DNA from: Acanthornis magna
Taxonomy: Eukaryota > Chordata > Aves > Passeriformes > Acanthizidae
DNA length: 64,000 nt
Assembly: GCA_036785705.1 (NCBI GenBank)
Contig: JAWUZG010000361.1
Span: forward strand, 310,001-374,000
Direction of reading: 5' to 3'
Position numbers and translations under genes: made by a program. Position 1 is the stretch's first letter, and each line of letters opens with the position of its first letter. This document shows positions 49,901-62,500 of the stretch, in pieces. The notes beneath the pieces were generated by a model. That model had not been told where the DNA came from. It did no database searches and was given only the letters and a program-made list of their open reading frames with translations.

Positions 49901-52900
49901 AAGGCTAATTCTCTAATTTTGCATCAGCTACAATGTTTTAGGGCTCTTTCTTACATAGGTCTCAAACTACAGTGTATGAAAATCAGGCTCCACTGAATTT
50001 TCTAGGAATTTTCCTGTTGCACTGGGTCAGGACTGTGCTATAATGAAATACACAATTCTGTCAATTTATTTAGCAAAAGCTAAACTAAGAGCTTAGGATA
50101 TTGACATACATATCAAGGTCATCTTCCTTGTAAAATAAATATGGGCCAAGAAATTGGATTTGGAGTTTCAGGTTGAAAACCTGTTAGGTCCTGGCCAAGT
50201 TTAAATTTGGACAGATTAAAACTTTGAAATCTATGCAAATGACACCTTGACATTTACAGGTAGGGAGCTTGTAAAACTATTAATTTTTGACTGAGAAAAG
50301 TTGGGAAAAGGCATACATGTATCCAAACCTGATAGCTGGCTCTGACTTCTATTTTATGGTTAGTATGTGGTCTATGCAACAACAGCAGAGCATTTAGAGG
50401 GATCAAAGGTACAAATTCTGAGCCCTTTTTCACATGCTGAGAAAATTCTACTGGAAACTATGTTTTAAAGTGGCCAGGATTTTCAAAAGACTATGAATAA
50501 TTTCTAAACAGCTTCTTCCAAGTTTAGAAGGAGAAATTATGAAAGAACAGTTATTCTTCAATCACTACTTTAAATAAAATTAAAGATTGAGACTATATAA
50601 GTGAAATTTTGACCCTAGGAAATAGAAAGAGAAGTTATGTATGCCAGAATTTAAGATTTAAATTCTAGCACCATTTCAACCTTAATTACCAGATCACTTA
50701 TTTGATATAAATCATTAATGCAAACCAATATATTTTATTCTTTTACCTTAACTCTAAAACTTCTAATCACTTTCTACACACAAAGTTTAGCAATGAAATG
50801 TGTATGTAGTATTACTGAAGCATTCCATGTAATCTTGATTCTATCTTGATTTCTCTCACACATACAGATTTGTGAAAAATAGACATAAAAGATTTTATCT
50901 GTGGAACTGTCTTCAACAGCAGTTTTAAAAGAAGAAATCTATGGAGGCTTACAGAAACCTCAATTTATCCCACAGGAAATGTTAAGATCTTCTGAATAAT
51001 TACCAAGAATAAGATTTTTGCATACAGATTTCTGATTCAGCTGCAAGTAAGTTGCTCTGATGTGGCTGGACAACTCCCTGTGCTTTGAGAACTAGAGGAG
51101 GCTTAGAAGCAAAACCTCATCTCCACATTCAGCCTGTTAAGTGCAGAATGGTTAAAAAGCATCATCTTCTCCCTTACAAGGACAACATGGAAAGGTGCTT
51201 CCCTGCCACCACTGCTGGCACATTTAAAGCCTCACTTTCTCCTACAAATGCCTCTTTCAGCAAGATCTGTTAGCACAGGCTCTTGGCTGTCTCCTGTATT
51301 CCAAGCAGTGTAAAGCATTTCCAAAATTCTTCTGTCTTTTCAGAAGCACAGAAGACACAGTCTTCTCTGGTTTAGCTTAATTAAAGCAGCTCCCCCGATA
51401 AAAGGTCAGGCTATGCCTTTAAAAGGTTAAATTATGCCACATAATCAAATTAGGTTTTGCCATGGACAGGCATAACTAAAGCTGCTTTTTTTCCCCCCTC
51501 ATGAATACGAATGGTGTATTTATACCAAAAGCGAAAAGAGCTCAGTGAAAACTGACAAAGTGTGTATAATCCTTGGATGAAGTAGAAAAGCCAGAATCCA
51601 TAAGCAACTTTATGTAAGAAGGATTCCCAAGTGGAGAATCACATCCTGAATGATGCTACTTTTCAGAGGTGAAAAAGGAGCAGAGAGATTATCCCTCTAC
51701 ATCTTCTTCATGCCTGGTGTAAAATAAAGTGGGTTTTCTGGAAAAAAAAACAAACCAAACCATGTAGCTTATGGATTCACTACTGAGCTAATCCCAGCTG
51801 TTCTGGGAGGAGAGATGCTCTGCTCCTGAAAGATAATCATTCATGGCTTCTTGCACCAAGAGGAACAGAGCTTTTACACACCCTTCCAGAGAGACAACAG
51901 GCACCTACAGCTTTACTCAGCTGAAAAGGTCAGAAAATGGTCTTCTCTAGTTTTGGAGTGAATTCTGAATTAAGTAACCAAATGCAATCATACAGTGGAT
52001 TCCACATTTCTGGAGCCTGCTTCTGATGTTCTTCCTAGTTCTGACAAAAAGGGTTTGGCTGAGAAGAGCCAGATCTGGCCTTTCATTGACAACAGGCTGC
52101 ATTTCACTTGAGAAGATGCTCCACTCCACCACACATCACCTGCTTCAACAACAACACAGAAGCCTGGGAGAAGTGGTACTTGCTCTTACAGCATCATTTG
52201 AAGAATCCTCAACAGAAGACAAGCAAGGAGATGCACTGAGGGCATGGAAAAGCCACCAGGACATGGCTGTGACGCTGATGTCCCTGAAGAGAGGTGTGCA
52301 CCACACAGTGGGCTGTACATCCCAGTGCCAGCAGCTCCCTGGGTCTTTGTGTGCCTCAGTGCCACTGCACAGGGGTGGCTCACCACAGCTCAGCACCCCT
52401 CCACCTACTGCAACATTCCTTTCAGTGTTGCTGTCCTACAGGATCACTCTCAAATTGCAGACCTCAGACTACCCTGGAAATTGAAATCCTCTGGAGAGTA
52501 AGTGCAAAGAGGATTACCTGTGACTCCCACTTCTCACCCAGCTGCACCACCATGGCTCCTCTGACCTCTGCAGTGGAACACAGGTCACACAGGCAGAACA
52601 GCAAAGCACTTTGGGGGCTTATTTTACCTTTTCCTCCCAGGAGAAAGGAAGACAGAGGTAAGAAACACTACTTGCTAATATTTTTATTCTGACTATACAC
52701 TTCCCTCCCTCTTCTGGTTTGTGACATTTCGCTGCTGCTGCTGACTGAGGTTTGCCACACTTCCCCACAGAGGGGGCAGCACATGTGGGCCAGTCTGGCA
52801 AAGACTACCCTCTCCTTGGACACTCATACCCCTCACTCAGCTCAATAGGGCTCTTCTCTCCATGACCAGTTTTCATCCTCATCCCCATCCTGCAGCAGGA

Positions 52901-53383
52901 GCAGTGCAGTGTAATCCCTTACTCTGTGGTGCAAGAAAAATCAGTGCAGCTCATATTGCAAAGTCCCCAGGCAGCTCTACCTGGGAGCTTTCACACTACA
53001 CTGGTTGGAGTTTTCATTGCCTTCCTGGCCCCTTGGACACCAGCACCTCAGAGGATTACACTGCTGCTCATTCAAGCAATAATAGTGAGTTTCTGGGTAA
53101 GCAGAAATGTAATACTTCAGGTGAAAGAGAAGATTTTGAAACAGAAAGTTACTTCACTTGACTGAGATGGATGGCATAGCCTTATGTCAATTCCTGTATT
53201 TTATCTACAGGAAAGATCACCTCCTACAGTCCTTTAAGAGAGACCTACAGCAACCAACAGAGAATGGCTGAAGTTAAACACCAGCTTGGTTCTGTGTTTC
53301 AGACTTCAGAAAACCTTGGGGTGGCCAATTCAAGAAACAGATCTGAACCCAAAATCTAAACCCAGAGTAAAGATGCAAAAAAC
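46991..53383. other. AT-rich non-coding DNA with scattered GC-richer patches
   Basis: No gene is recognised. GC-richer patches at about 47460-47790 and 52030-52560 carry open frames of up to 104 and 152 codons, but reading them shows no domains, and several frames are open at once on both strands. A tract with A9 and AAACC units lies near 51741-51762. Confidence 0.55.
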
Positions 53384-53416
53384 CTCTGGGGTCCTTGGAG
53401 TTCAAGGACCCCAGAG
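53384..53416. repeat. Perfect 14-bp inverted repeat with five-base loop
   Basis: CTCTGGGGTCCTTG at 53384-53397 is the exact reverse complement of CAAGGACCCCAGAG at 53403-53416, separated by GAGTT. Pairing does not continue beyond the 14 bases. It is the strongest hairpin I noticed in the window. The stem is too short for a typical microRNA precursor. Confidence 0.85.
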
Positions 53417-56400
53417 CTGACAGACACAGAAGCCTCAGAAAATGTGATCTCTTCATTCAGTGCAGTCCTACAGCAACTGAAGCTTTTCTCATCTGCATTT
53501 AAGTCAATATCTCTTATAAATCTTTCTACCCATATATAGAGTGGGGCTACAGATTTAGAACTGCATTTGCATTTATGTGTCTCTTGGTTCCTGGTGTAGA
53601 TGTAGGAACTTTCCTAGGCTTTCCTGTAAATAATCCTTGCAGACAAAACAAAACAAAACAACAACAACAAAAAAAGGAAAAGCAGCACTGAAATATTTTC
53701 CGTTAATATAAATAGCTTAGGCAAGAGGTTAAGCTCATTCCTCCCAGAGGATGGGGAGATTCCCCTCTGATTAGATTTCAGTAGAGTAGGAAGCAGAGAA
53801 TTAGATGATGAGACAACATCTCCCACTCTGGACAGACGGAAGTGTTTAAAACATTTTTAAAACATAATGAAATGACTAACAGATTTGGGTTTCAGTTTTT
53901 AAAATAATGTACTTAACTTTTAAATGCACCTGAACTTCATTCATTGCAGTGCTTAGAAAACATTTGTCTTAATACACTCCATCAAACAGTGATAAGCACC
54001 ATTTCCCTTTTATTAGTGTTGATTTATATTTACGAACATTTATCTTAAACACTTCCTTCCCTTCCAATGTTTAAATTTTCTTTATAATTATGTGAACATC
54101 TTCTGTATTACAGGTCATCTACACAGAAATTATTTTTCCTCAAAACATAAATACGAACAATAACCCTGTTTCTGTAAAGATCACTACAAATACCTTGAAT
54201 CTGTTGAAAACTGAAGCTAAAGCCACAATGTGTATTCCTCTTAAGTCCTACATAAGCTGTGAAAACTTTGATTCTTTAGCTCAGCTGACTTAACAAAAAC
54301 CCCACTAAATCAAACAAACAAAAAAACCCGCATTTTTTTGAACTAGTAGTTCTCTCCTGTGCATGTAACCCAAGATGGCATTTTTGTCAGACAGAGACAG
54401 CTGGCAGCAAAGTTGCCTGTCTCTGTTTTGCAGATATTTGTAGTTGCCAGCTATTTGGAAGATTCCCCAGTCTTGTCTCACAGCAAGTCAGGTTGTGTAC
54501 CCAGCTGGCATCAAGCCACAGCCACTGTGGCAAACTGCAAAAGACTCTGAAGAAGGAACAGATTTTCACAGAAAGACCAAAAGAAAGTAATTGGACTATG
54601 AAGTGCAAGACAAAAATTTAAGGTATTCAGAATGAAAACCTCTGCAAGAAGTTTTTTTTTGGAGCTCTGCATTTCAGAATATCTTCTAGTTGGGATCATC
54701 TGTCCTTTCCGTGGGAGTGGTACCAGTGTGCATCTGTGAAAGCTGTCTAATCCAATCCCCCTGATCACATTAAGAGAATTTGTAGCATGTCCTTGAGCTC
54801 TTACCTGATTCTAGACAGAAGACATTTTAATAATAACTTCTTTAAGACACTCTAAACTCCACAGGACCCTGAACAAACAAAAGTAGTTTTGAAGTAATGC
54901 ACTTTTGTGGGAACAGCTACAATGAATCTTATATTCTGATGAGCTCCTAAAGAGTTAGGACAGAGTAAGGAAATACAGAAATTAATACAGACATATTGAT
55001 TAATCAGCCTATTTAGCAACAGTTGGGATGGTGAAAATGTCCATTCTGCACCCTGGAGAGCACACCCAGCAGTGAGCTCAAAGGGAGCCCCAGCACCAAT
55101 GTGCCACCAAGGAAGGGACTCAGGTACACCAGGCAGTGCCTGATTTGCCTCCACCAGGACTCCTCACAGGGACTGCAGGGACATTTATAGTGGTGTTCAG
55201 CACCAGCTGTGCCAGTGTGTGTGCACAAACATTCAGAAGGAACAGGGAAAGAAACCCCCTACTAGAGCATCATGGATGTAATAACCACTTATTGCAGCAA
55301 AGCCACAAACAATTTGAGCAAGCCTTCACCAAAATGCTATTATCAAAGCAGGGGCAAGAAGTACACGGCCATAGAAGGGACAGCAGTCATCTAGAAATCA
55401 CAGGAAACAGAAGGCAGAAAGCCATGAGAACCACACTGATGATGGATAATGAGAACTCAAAGGGAAAAAATTCAAATTCCTCTCCTCATACTTGGCCATA
55501 TTTTGAGCCACAGCTGCTGATGCTCACTTGCAACACAGGGGAAAATTATTTTAAAGAAGAAACTTCCAAAACTATGCAACTGTTCCTAGAAATTTTCGCT
55601 ATTTAGCAATGTATAAATCAGAATTACACATCAGCTTTGCCATTCATACCCTGGATTGTTGTTTCCATGGGCTGTCAAACTGTCTGTCTCTGTACCCTTA
55701 CTTAGTGATTCACTTGTCACTTGCCTTAAAAGAAAACAGCTTTAAAATCTTCATTTAACAGGAACAGTAAAAGGAAACACAGAACAACACATTATGAAAA
55801 TGCCTTATAAAGCATCTGTTACAAACCTTCAAGTTTATTGCTTAAGGGATGGCAGCAGGTGTCCCATGCCCTGAAGCTGGTGAAAAATCTCTCCTACACT
55901 GCAAAGAACACCAGCAGTGTCAGACTGAGCATGAGCATGGTTCATCAGTTATTTAGCCAATCTAAAAGCCACAAACTTGGGTGTAGTCTAAGAATGAGAG
56001 TGCAGATCAGAAGCATGACAAAGACCTTAGCACTCATTTGAGAAAATTATTTGAACGCCAAGAATCTCGACGATAGATCATTTTTTTGGTGCCTAATAAC
56101 TGCTCTAGCATTAAAATGTTAGTTAGCAATGTTTGTTAGCTGCTTTTGGTTGAGTTCCACTTGTCTTTTTACTGATTCTTTCTCTTCTGCCATAAGATTA
56201 GGGTGAGATTAGGACATAATTTGTATGTACTGCTCTGTTCCCACTTTAGGGATGCCGCAAAATGAATATTTCTGGATTCTGAAAGAATCAGCTTTAACTC
56301 AGAGGGATAGAATTACTGTGGGAGTCCACTTCAGTTTGTTCTTTGTAGGTATTTCCCTCCTACCCCAGCAGCTTTCATCTGCAGATACTAGCTTTGCTAC

Positions 56401-56506
56401 AGGTAGTAATAGTGGATTTCAACTCCCCTGACCTTCTTTTCAGCTAGCACCATTTCAGTGTAATTCTTTAAATCCCCCCTCCCTATACTGATGGCCATTT
56501 TTGAAT
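53417..56506. other. Non-coding DNA, no gene recognised
   Basis: A (AAAAC)/(AAC) microsatellite lies at about 53644-53677. The 156-codon open frame at 55136-55606 lies in a mildly GC-richer patch. Its start is proline- and threonine-rich, the rest is mixed, and it resembles no family I know. No splice or promoter context supports it. Confidence 0.5.
53644..53677. repeat. AAAAC / AAC microsatellite
   Basis: Three AAAAC-type units pass into AAC triplets and end in an A-run. Confidence 0.85.
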
Positions 56507-56544
56507 GGAGAGTGTCTTTAACCAGGGAGAATGTCTTTAACCAG
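56507..56544. repeat. Tandem duplication of a 19-bp unit
   Basis: GGAGAGTGTCTTTAACCAG at 56507-56525 is followed directly by GGAGAATGTCTTTAACCAG at 56526-56544. The copies differ at a single base, which indicates a recent duplication. Confidence 0.9.
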
Positions 56545-59500
56545 GCAGACCTATTCCATACATCTCCCTTTGCCCAACAGTGCTGCACACCCACCTTGCC
56601 TTTCCCTTCTTTCCCATCTCCTCTCCTTTCACACACCAAAAACTCCAAACTGTGCTATGAGAACTAATTTTGATAACTGAACTTTTAAGCCATTTGTAAA
56701 ACTGAAGCCAGACTGTCCCGTGTGCCTCGCAAAACTTTTTTGCAATCATTTCTTCTGCTCCCTCATCCAAGCCACAGACAGGAGTCCAAGACAGATTGCA
56801 GGTATTTTCTTTATTTTACATCAACTACTATTGATATTTAAATCGCACATCATGTTCTCTCTACCACAGGCAGTTTTAGCTGCTCTAGTTGTTTCATGGT
56901 CTTGCTTTTACAGAACTTCATGCCCCTGTGGTACTTCACAAGTGACTCTGCAGTATCAGATGAATTTTGTTCGTGCATCCTGCAAAGGCAATTGCAGGCA
57001 GTGCACGTGGGGTGCCCAAACCAGAACTACATTCCAACGCTCCCACACAGCAAGGGAAAAAGGCCAGATCCATCTCTAATTTCCAATCTGCAAATGAAGT
57101 ATCCTGTTTAACTTTGTGCTATTACATCATTTTCACCACACCATGCATCATTAAACTTTATAGGAACCTAACAACATTCTGGCTCCAGAAATCTTAAAGG
57201 ATTGCTAAATGCTGCTGTGGTACTACCTTGCCCAGATTGAAGAGAGCACAATTTTTTCAAATTTTCTAACTGATCACACTCAGGATAGATATAATCATGG
57301 TTACCAAAAGATATAAAATGACACAAAATTAGTCATTTCTTATTCCAGACTGCTTGACATTTACTAAATTGGCCTGATTTAAAAGGAAGGAAAAAATTAC
57401 CTTGAGGGTATCTAAGCTCACAGAGTTATTAGCCTGAGGCTCACTGAAGAATGGCAACACATTCATTAATTCCTAACATAACAAAATAGTCAAGGTGAAG
57501 AACCAGTCTTGAAATCTTCTGCACCCCATTTCTATTTAAACTACTTACTGTTTATTCACTGCCTGACTGCCCAGCCTGCAACACACTGCCTGCCTCAAAA
57601 CCCAAAGGGGGCCTGGGGCAGTACAGCTTCACCTTAGCAGACAGCATTTGGTAGGACTGCCCCATTGCAGGACTTCTCAGCTGTTGTACTGTACATCAAA
57701 AGTGTCTGCACTTTCGATGCCAGAGCAGGATCTAATTTGCCTGCTTCACAAAAGGTTCTGGAGGAACAGCAGATGAGGAAACACCATGCTTAAGCAATTA
57801 AAAAAAAATAAAAAAAAATCCGACTTTTGCCATTTTCTGTGAAAAGGAAGAGAAGAAAGCTATTTTTCTATCAGATTCCTGTTTTTTGGCTACTGATTCT
57901 TATCAATTCATTCAGACATTTTCAGGCTGTCCACTGAATCATAAAGGTCAAAAATTTACATCAAGCAAGAAACATAAATAGAGTTTGCTGAACTTGCCTA
58001 TCAGTGGGCAGGAAATGATCCTTAGCTCTGTATTTTATTACTGCTGTGCCCAGATCGGCCGCACACATTTCTGCCACAGCTCTCGAGCACATGTCCCACA
58101 CGGCTCACCCAAGGCACAGGTCCAGGAAACTGGGCAGTAAATATCTGAGAGCTCCTAATAAACACAGAAGTGGCAAAAATGACACCTTATTGCAACTGAC
58201 TGACACTTGTAGCCCCAGAGACAGAGTGAAATTGATGAAAACACCAGAGTGGCGAGCAGGGCACTAAGAAAACATTTTATTTGGCCAGTCTCTGTGGAAG
58301 GGCAAAAAAATAAACTGATAAATGAAAAGATCTCCACTTGATGATCAGTTATCCCTTGGCCCTGAACCAGTCCAAAAGCTAGGCTAGCTTTATTTCATAA
58401 TCACAGAAATCATCAGACAGATAGGAAAAGTTTGCTTTACTGTTTTGACAAAGTGCTTAAAATTGGATCAGATCATGTTTTCTTCCTGATATTCACTAAT
58501 GCTCTGCCTGTCTCAAAAACTAAATAAGTAAGTAAGGTAATGATCCTCAGAGAGATTTCACAGAACTGAAACAATGGTGCCCTCTCCTCATCAAAATCCA
58601 AGATTTCAGCTGCTGTAATAAAATATTCATTATGATGGTAGTGAACCCATGACATTCCCTGGCTTATATTCACTAAAAACAATGCCCTAAATGCTATTTA
58701 AATACAGTGCTAGAGCAAGAATGGAACATAACAAAAAAATCTTGCAGAAAATCTGCTTGTTGCCTGTACACAGTCCGATCTGCTGGCTGAAGAGCAAACC
58801 AAATTTTTTCCTTCTATCAGCAAAGCTGAACCAGCTCTCTCTTAAAGCATGGATGAAGTTTTTCTGCCACTTTTCATAACAACTTTTTAATTAACTGCTG
58901 GCTGAGTCCACTTGGTGGACTTGAGGTCACATGGAGGAGACATGGCACCCACATCCAACAGCCACCACCTTCCCTTCCCTGCTGGACATACACCTGGCTC
59001 CACTTGCTGTGCATGCTGCAGGAGTTATGTGCTTTAAGCTGGGCTGAAGTTCAGCAGTCATGTGTGCCAAATTTTGTTCTGGTTAAGTCATAAATCAACT
59101 CTAGCAAGCATGGATATCAAGACTTTGTGTTGAAATTTTGGCTGGCCCTCAAAGAAACAAGAAGCTTAGAATGCCACAAGTTCCTATGTGTGACTGATAC
59201 ATATTTTAAAGCAGTTCTACATCACAAAAATTCCTTACAGAAACCTTTGGTTCTAAGGTATTCCAAATATTAGCTTAATAGAGAACCTGAAAAAGCAGAA
59301 AACTATCTGCTAGTTTAAATAATTCCTAAAAATTACAAGACTGTATTAGGTATGCCTGCCACAAAATTAATGGATCCACGGTAGTACTTACATTCTAAAT
59401 TAAAAAATTCTTTAATTAGCCATAGATTTTCAGTACATTCAATGGTTTGTATTAGAAAAAGCAACTGAGTTCAGACTAAACTTTCTATCATAGCCTTTGA

Positions 59501-62500
59501 TTTAAAAAGAAAAAAGAAAAAAGCAATTAAGTAAAGAGATTGACAGTGAAATATAACACACTGCAATTGTTCATCTTATGATCAGATTTTACCTGATAGG
59601 AACATACTCATTTAAGAGAGAAACACTTTTTCAGCTGCCAAGAACATGTACACACATAAAAGGAAACGCTGACTGCTCCAATGAATTTGATGGTTCATCT
59701 CTAGTCTCAGGCGGTGACAATCTCCAAGAGCATCTACCATGGTCATTGCCACGCTGTAAGAACACTAATTAGAGAGGAGTCTAGCTGAACTCTAAATTGG
59801 TATTTTCTTCATTTGGATGTTTGACAAGTTCCCAGTAACAGGTTTGCTTGTTTTCCATGAGAATTAAAATTCAATGCTAAAAGCTATAGTTTCTCTTGTG
59901 CAGAAGGCTCTTCCACACTCTGACTCACCTGCAATTCAGAGCTACCACATGACTTGCATTGAAATGTCAAATCAGAATGACGAAAATTAGCTAACTGTTA
60001 TCTTTTTCTAGATGAGGACTATGCTCCACAGAAGACTATGTGATTTCATTACACAAGTCCCATGTCTACAAGATTTTCTGAATGAATTATCACTGATTAA
60101 GGTGTGGTTTGGCATGCAAACTGCCAGAGGCATCTGAAAAGCCCTGTTGTCAGTTGATGCATAATTTCCTTCAGTATTCAAAACAAAAGTAAGATTACGA
60201 TCAGGTGGGCAGCGAAGACGCTTTCTTCACATGCAGAAATGTCTTATTACATCTCTTCTCTCTACCATACTACTGCTTCCTAGAGCAGTTCATAACTTGC
60301 TTTTCACAAAGCTGTCTATAATCTGATAGCCTAAGTATATCCAAAGGTCCCCCTACCTTTCTGCCACCCCCTTTCATTTTCCTCCCCCTACATTTCCTGA
60401 GCAATCATCTTGCAAATTGAGACTATCACAAAACCTCGCCTATACTCTCTTTTCAGCTAAAAATCACTGTTTCATGATTTCTTGGAAATCAGTGCCAGTG
60501 CTCCCTCTCACATTCCTGACCTGTCAGCACTGCATGGGCAGCCCAAAACCACACAACTCCCACACCGCGCAGCTGCAAGGCTGCACGGAGCTTGAGTCTG
60601 TGGAAGCAGAGGAAGGGGAGTTGAGGTAGATCACTGCCTTTTTCTGATACTTTGGAAATGAATGACGATATTCTACAAGCTGTTGGGATAATATGAACAA
60701 ATGGCAGGCATATGTAACAAGCTCACAGATAAGGGACTGGATTTTCTATTAACCACTTGAAGTGTTTTCCAGTGGTAGCAGAAGAGAAAACCTCTGCTAG
60801 GGAGAAAATAATGTAAGTTGCATGACTACCTCCAAAAATGATAGATATTGTTACACATTCCTACATGCAGCAAGCAGAGCGCATTGTCATGCCACACAAG
60901 CAATGCCTCCTGATGTGTGTTTTTGGGACTGTGCTAATGCCAAGACTGCAATTCTAGGGCTGCTTTTCCCAGGCACTACAGAAGAAAAGCAGTGGACAAT
61001 GTCTCATCTGAAAGGACCATACCATTTTGTTGCCCAAGCCAGGCATTAACACGGCATTCAAAAGCTCAAGTTCAATTTCTGTATTGGTTTTTTAAAAAAA
61101 AGATTAATTGGACATTGGGATGACTGTACATGCTGTGGATGTAAGGATAAAATACATAAAAAACAGCTCAGCAATTAATCTTGCAAATTAGATTACAGAG
61201 ATAAACTCTCTTTAGATTATCCTCATCAATATATATGAAAGCTGTAAAATCTTTTTGTAGCTGAAATTCAGGTTACTAAATCCGAAAAAAAAAAAAGCCT
61301 ATCATTGCTGGCTGTGTTTCCTACTAGGTTAGCTTTTGGCCACAGCAGACTTGAAACACAGTAGAGAGCTTTCATTTCTAAAAATCCCATTGTTACAGTA
61401 ACATCTTTTCAAATGTATCAGCATATTTTAATATGCCATAATTCCACCTAATTACTTACAGAGCCCTGGCAGAGGTTCTGAGAGGGCAGATGCATCTAAC
61501 TCATATCCCTCGAGCCCGGGGGCAATGCAGGACACACTGAACGGAGAACACCCACCTGCACATCCAACAGCTTCATCATTCAAACCATGGCACAGATGCA
61601 CCGAGGGTGAGAACCAAAGAACTGTAAAGGCCCCAGAAAGCTCACTATTCATAATTATCATTTTTTTTAAAAGATAAACCTTTCCAGCAGAACCCTCAGC
61701 TGAATAGCACAGAGTAAGAACTGGACAACAGACTTCCAAAAGACAGCTATGATAATGTATTTTCCCAAGGATTAATATCCCTGCTTTCTTAATGCATGAA
61801 AATGGCAGCCGCTACCAAAAGCTTTCAGTACTGAATTTTCAAGTCAGTGTTTCAGGCAACCTTTAACAATTTTTGGTGTATTTAGAACATTACATTACTG
61901 TCCCTGTTTCATTATGAGAAACAGGGTATAGAGGGTACCAGGATGCCATACGTCCCTCAACTGATAAAGAACTGTGTTCTTTAGTCAGTCGTATGCATTT
62001 TGCTTCATCTTTTATATCTAAACGTGTATTTTCCCTAGTATGTATCATCCTAAGACAAAGCATTTTGTGTGACCTAATGAGATCAATGGACAGCAAACTC
62101 CAGTATACTAAGTAAGAATTATTAAAGAAAAGCCCTTTCCTGAATCTGACATCTCCTTTAGCACAAGGAATTCTAATTTTCCCTGATTTCACAGATGTTT
62201 TTCACCTGAATTTCCATCCTAGCATGGCAGCAGCCAGCAGCTGCTCTCCTGTCTGGAATACGTTGCTTTGAATGCAGCCTCTAGTGAAATACACACATGA
62301 AATCTGACGTAAATAGAGTCTTGAGATATAAGAAGCCATAAAGGAGATTTGATGGGCTTTAACTGCTGTCAAATGATACACAAGGAACATACTCTGCAAT
62401 AACATGTACCTCGTATGGATCCTATTTGCTTCCCCATGATAAAGTGGCAACTTAAGCTGCGAAAATTACTGCCATCCATCTCACCCCATGCATTCACATG

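Noticed and set aside
51360..51500. Distant inverted repeat AAAGCAGCT / AGCTGCTTT
   Set aside because: Only nine bases with about 100 bases between the arms; expected by chance.
52026..52484. 152-codon plus-strand open frame
   Set aside because: Several other frames are open in the same GC-richer patch, the product has no recognisable domain, and no start or splice context supports it.
55136..55606. 156-codon plus-strand open frame
   Set aside because: Composition is mixed with no domain, and minus-strand frames overlap its start. It is plausible by chance in 64 kb read in six frames.
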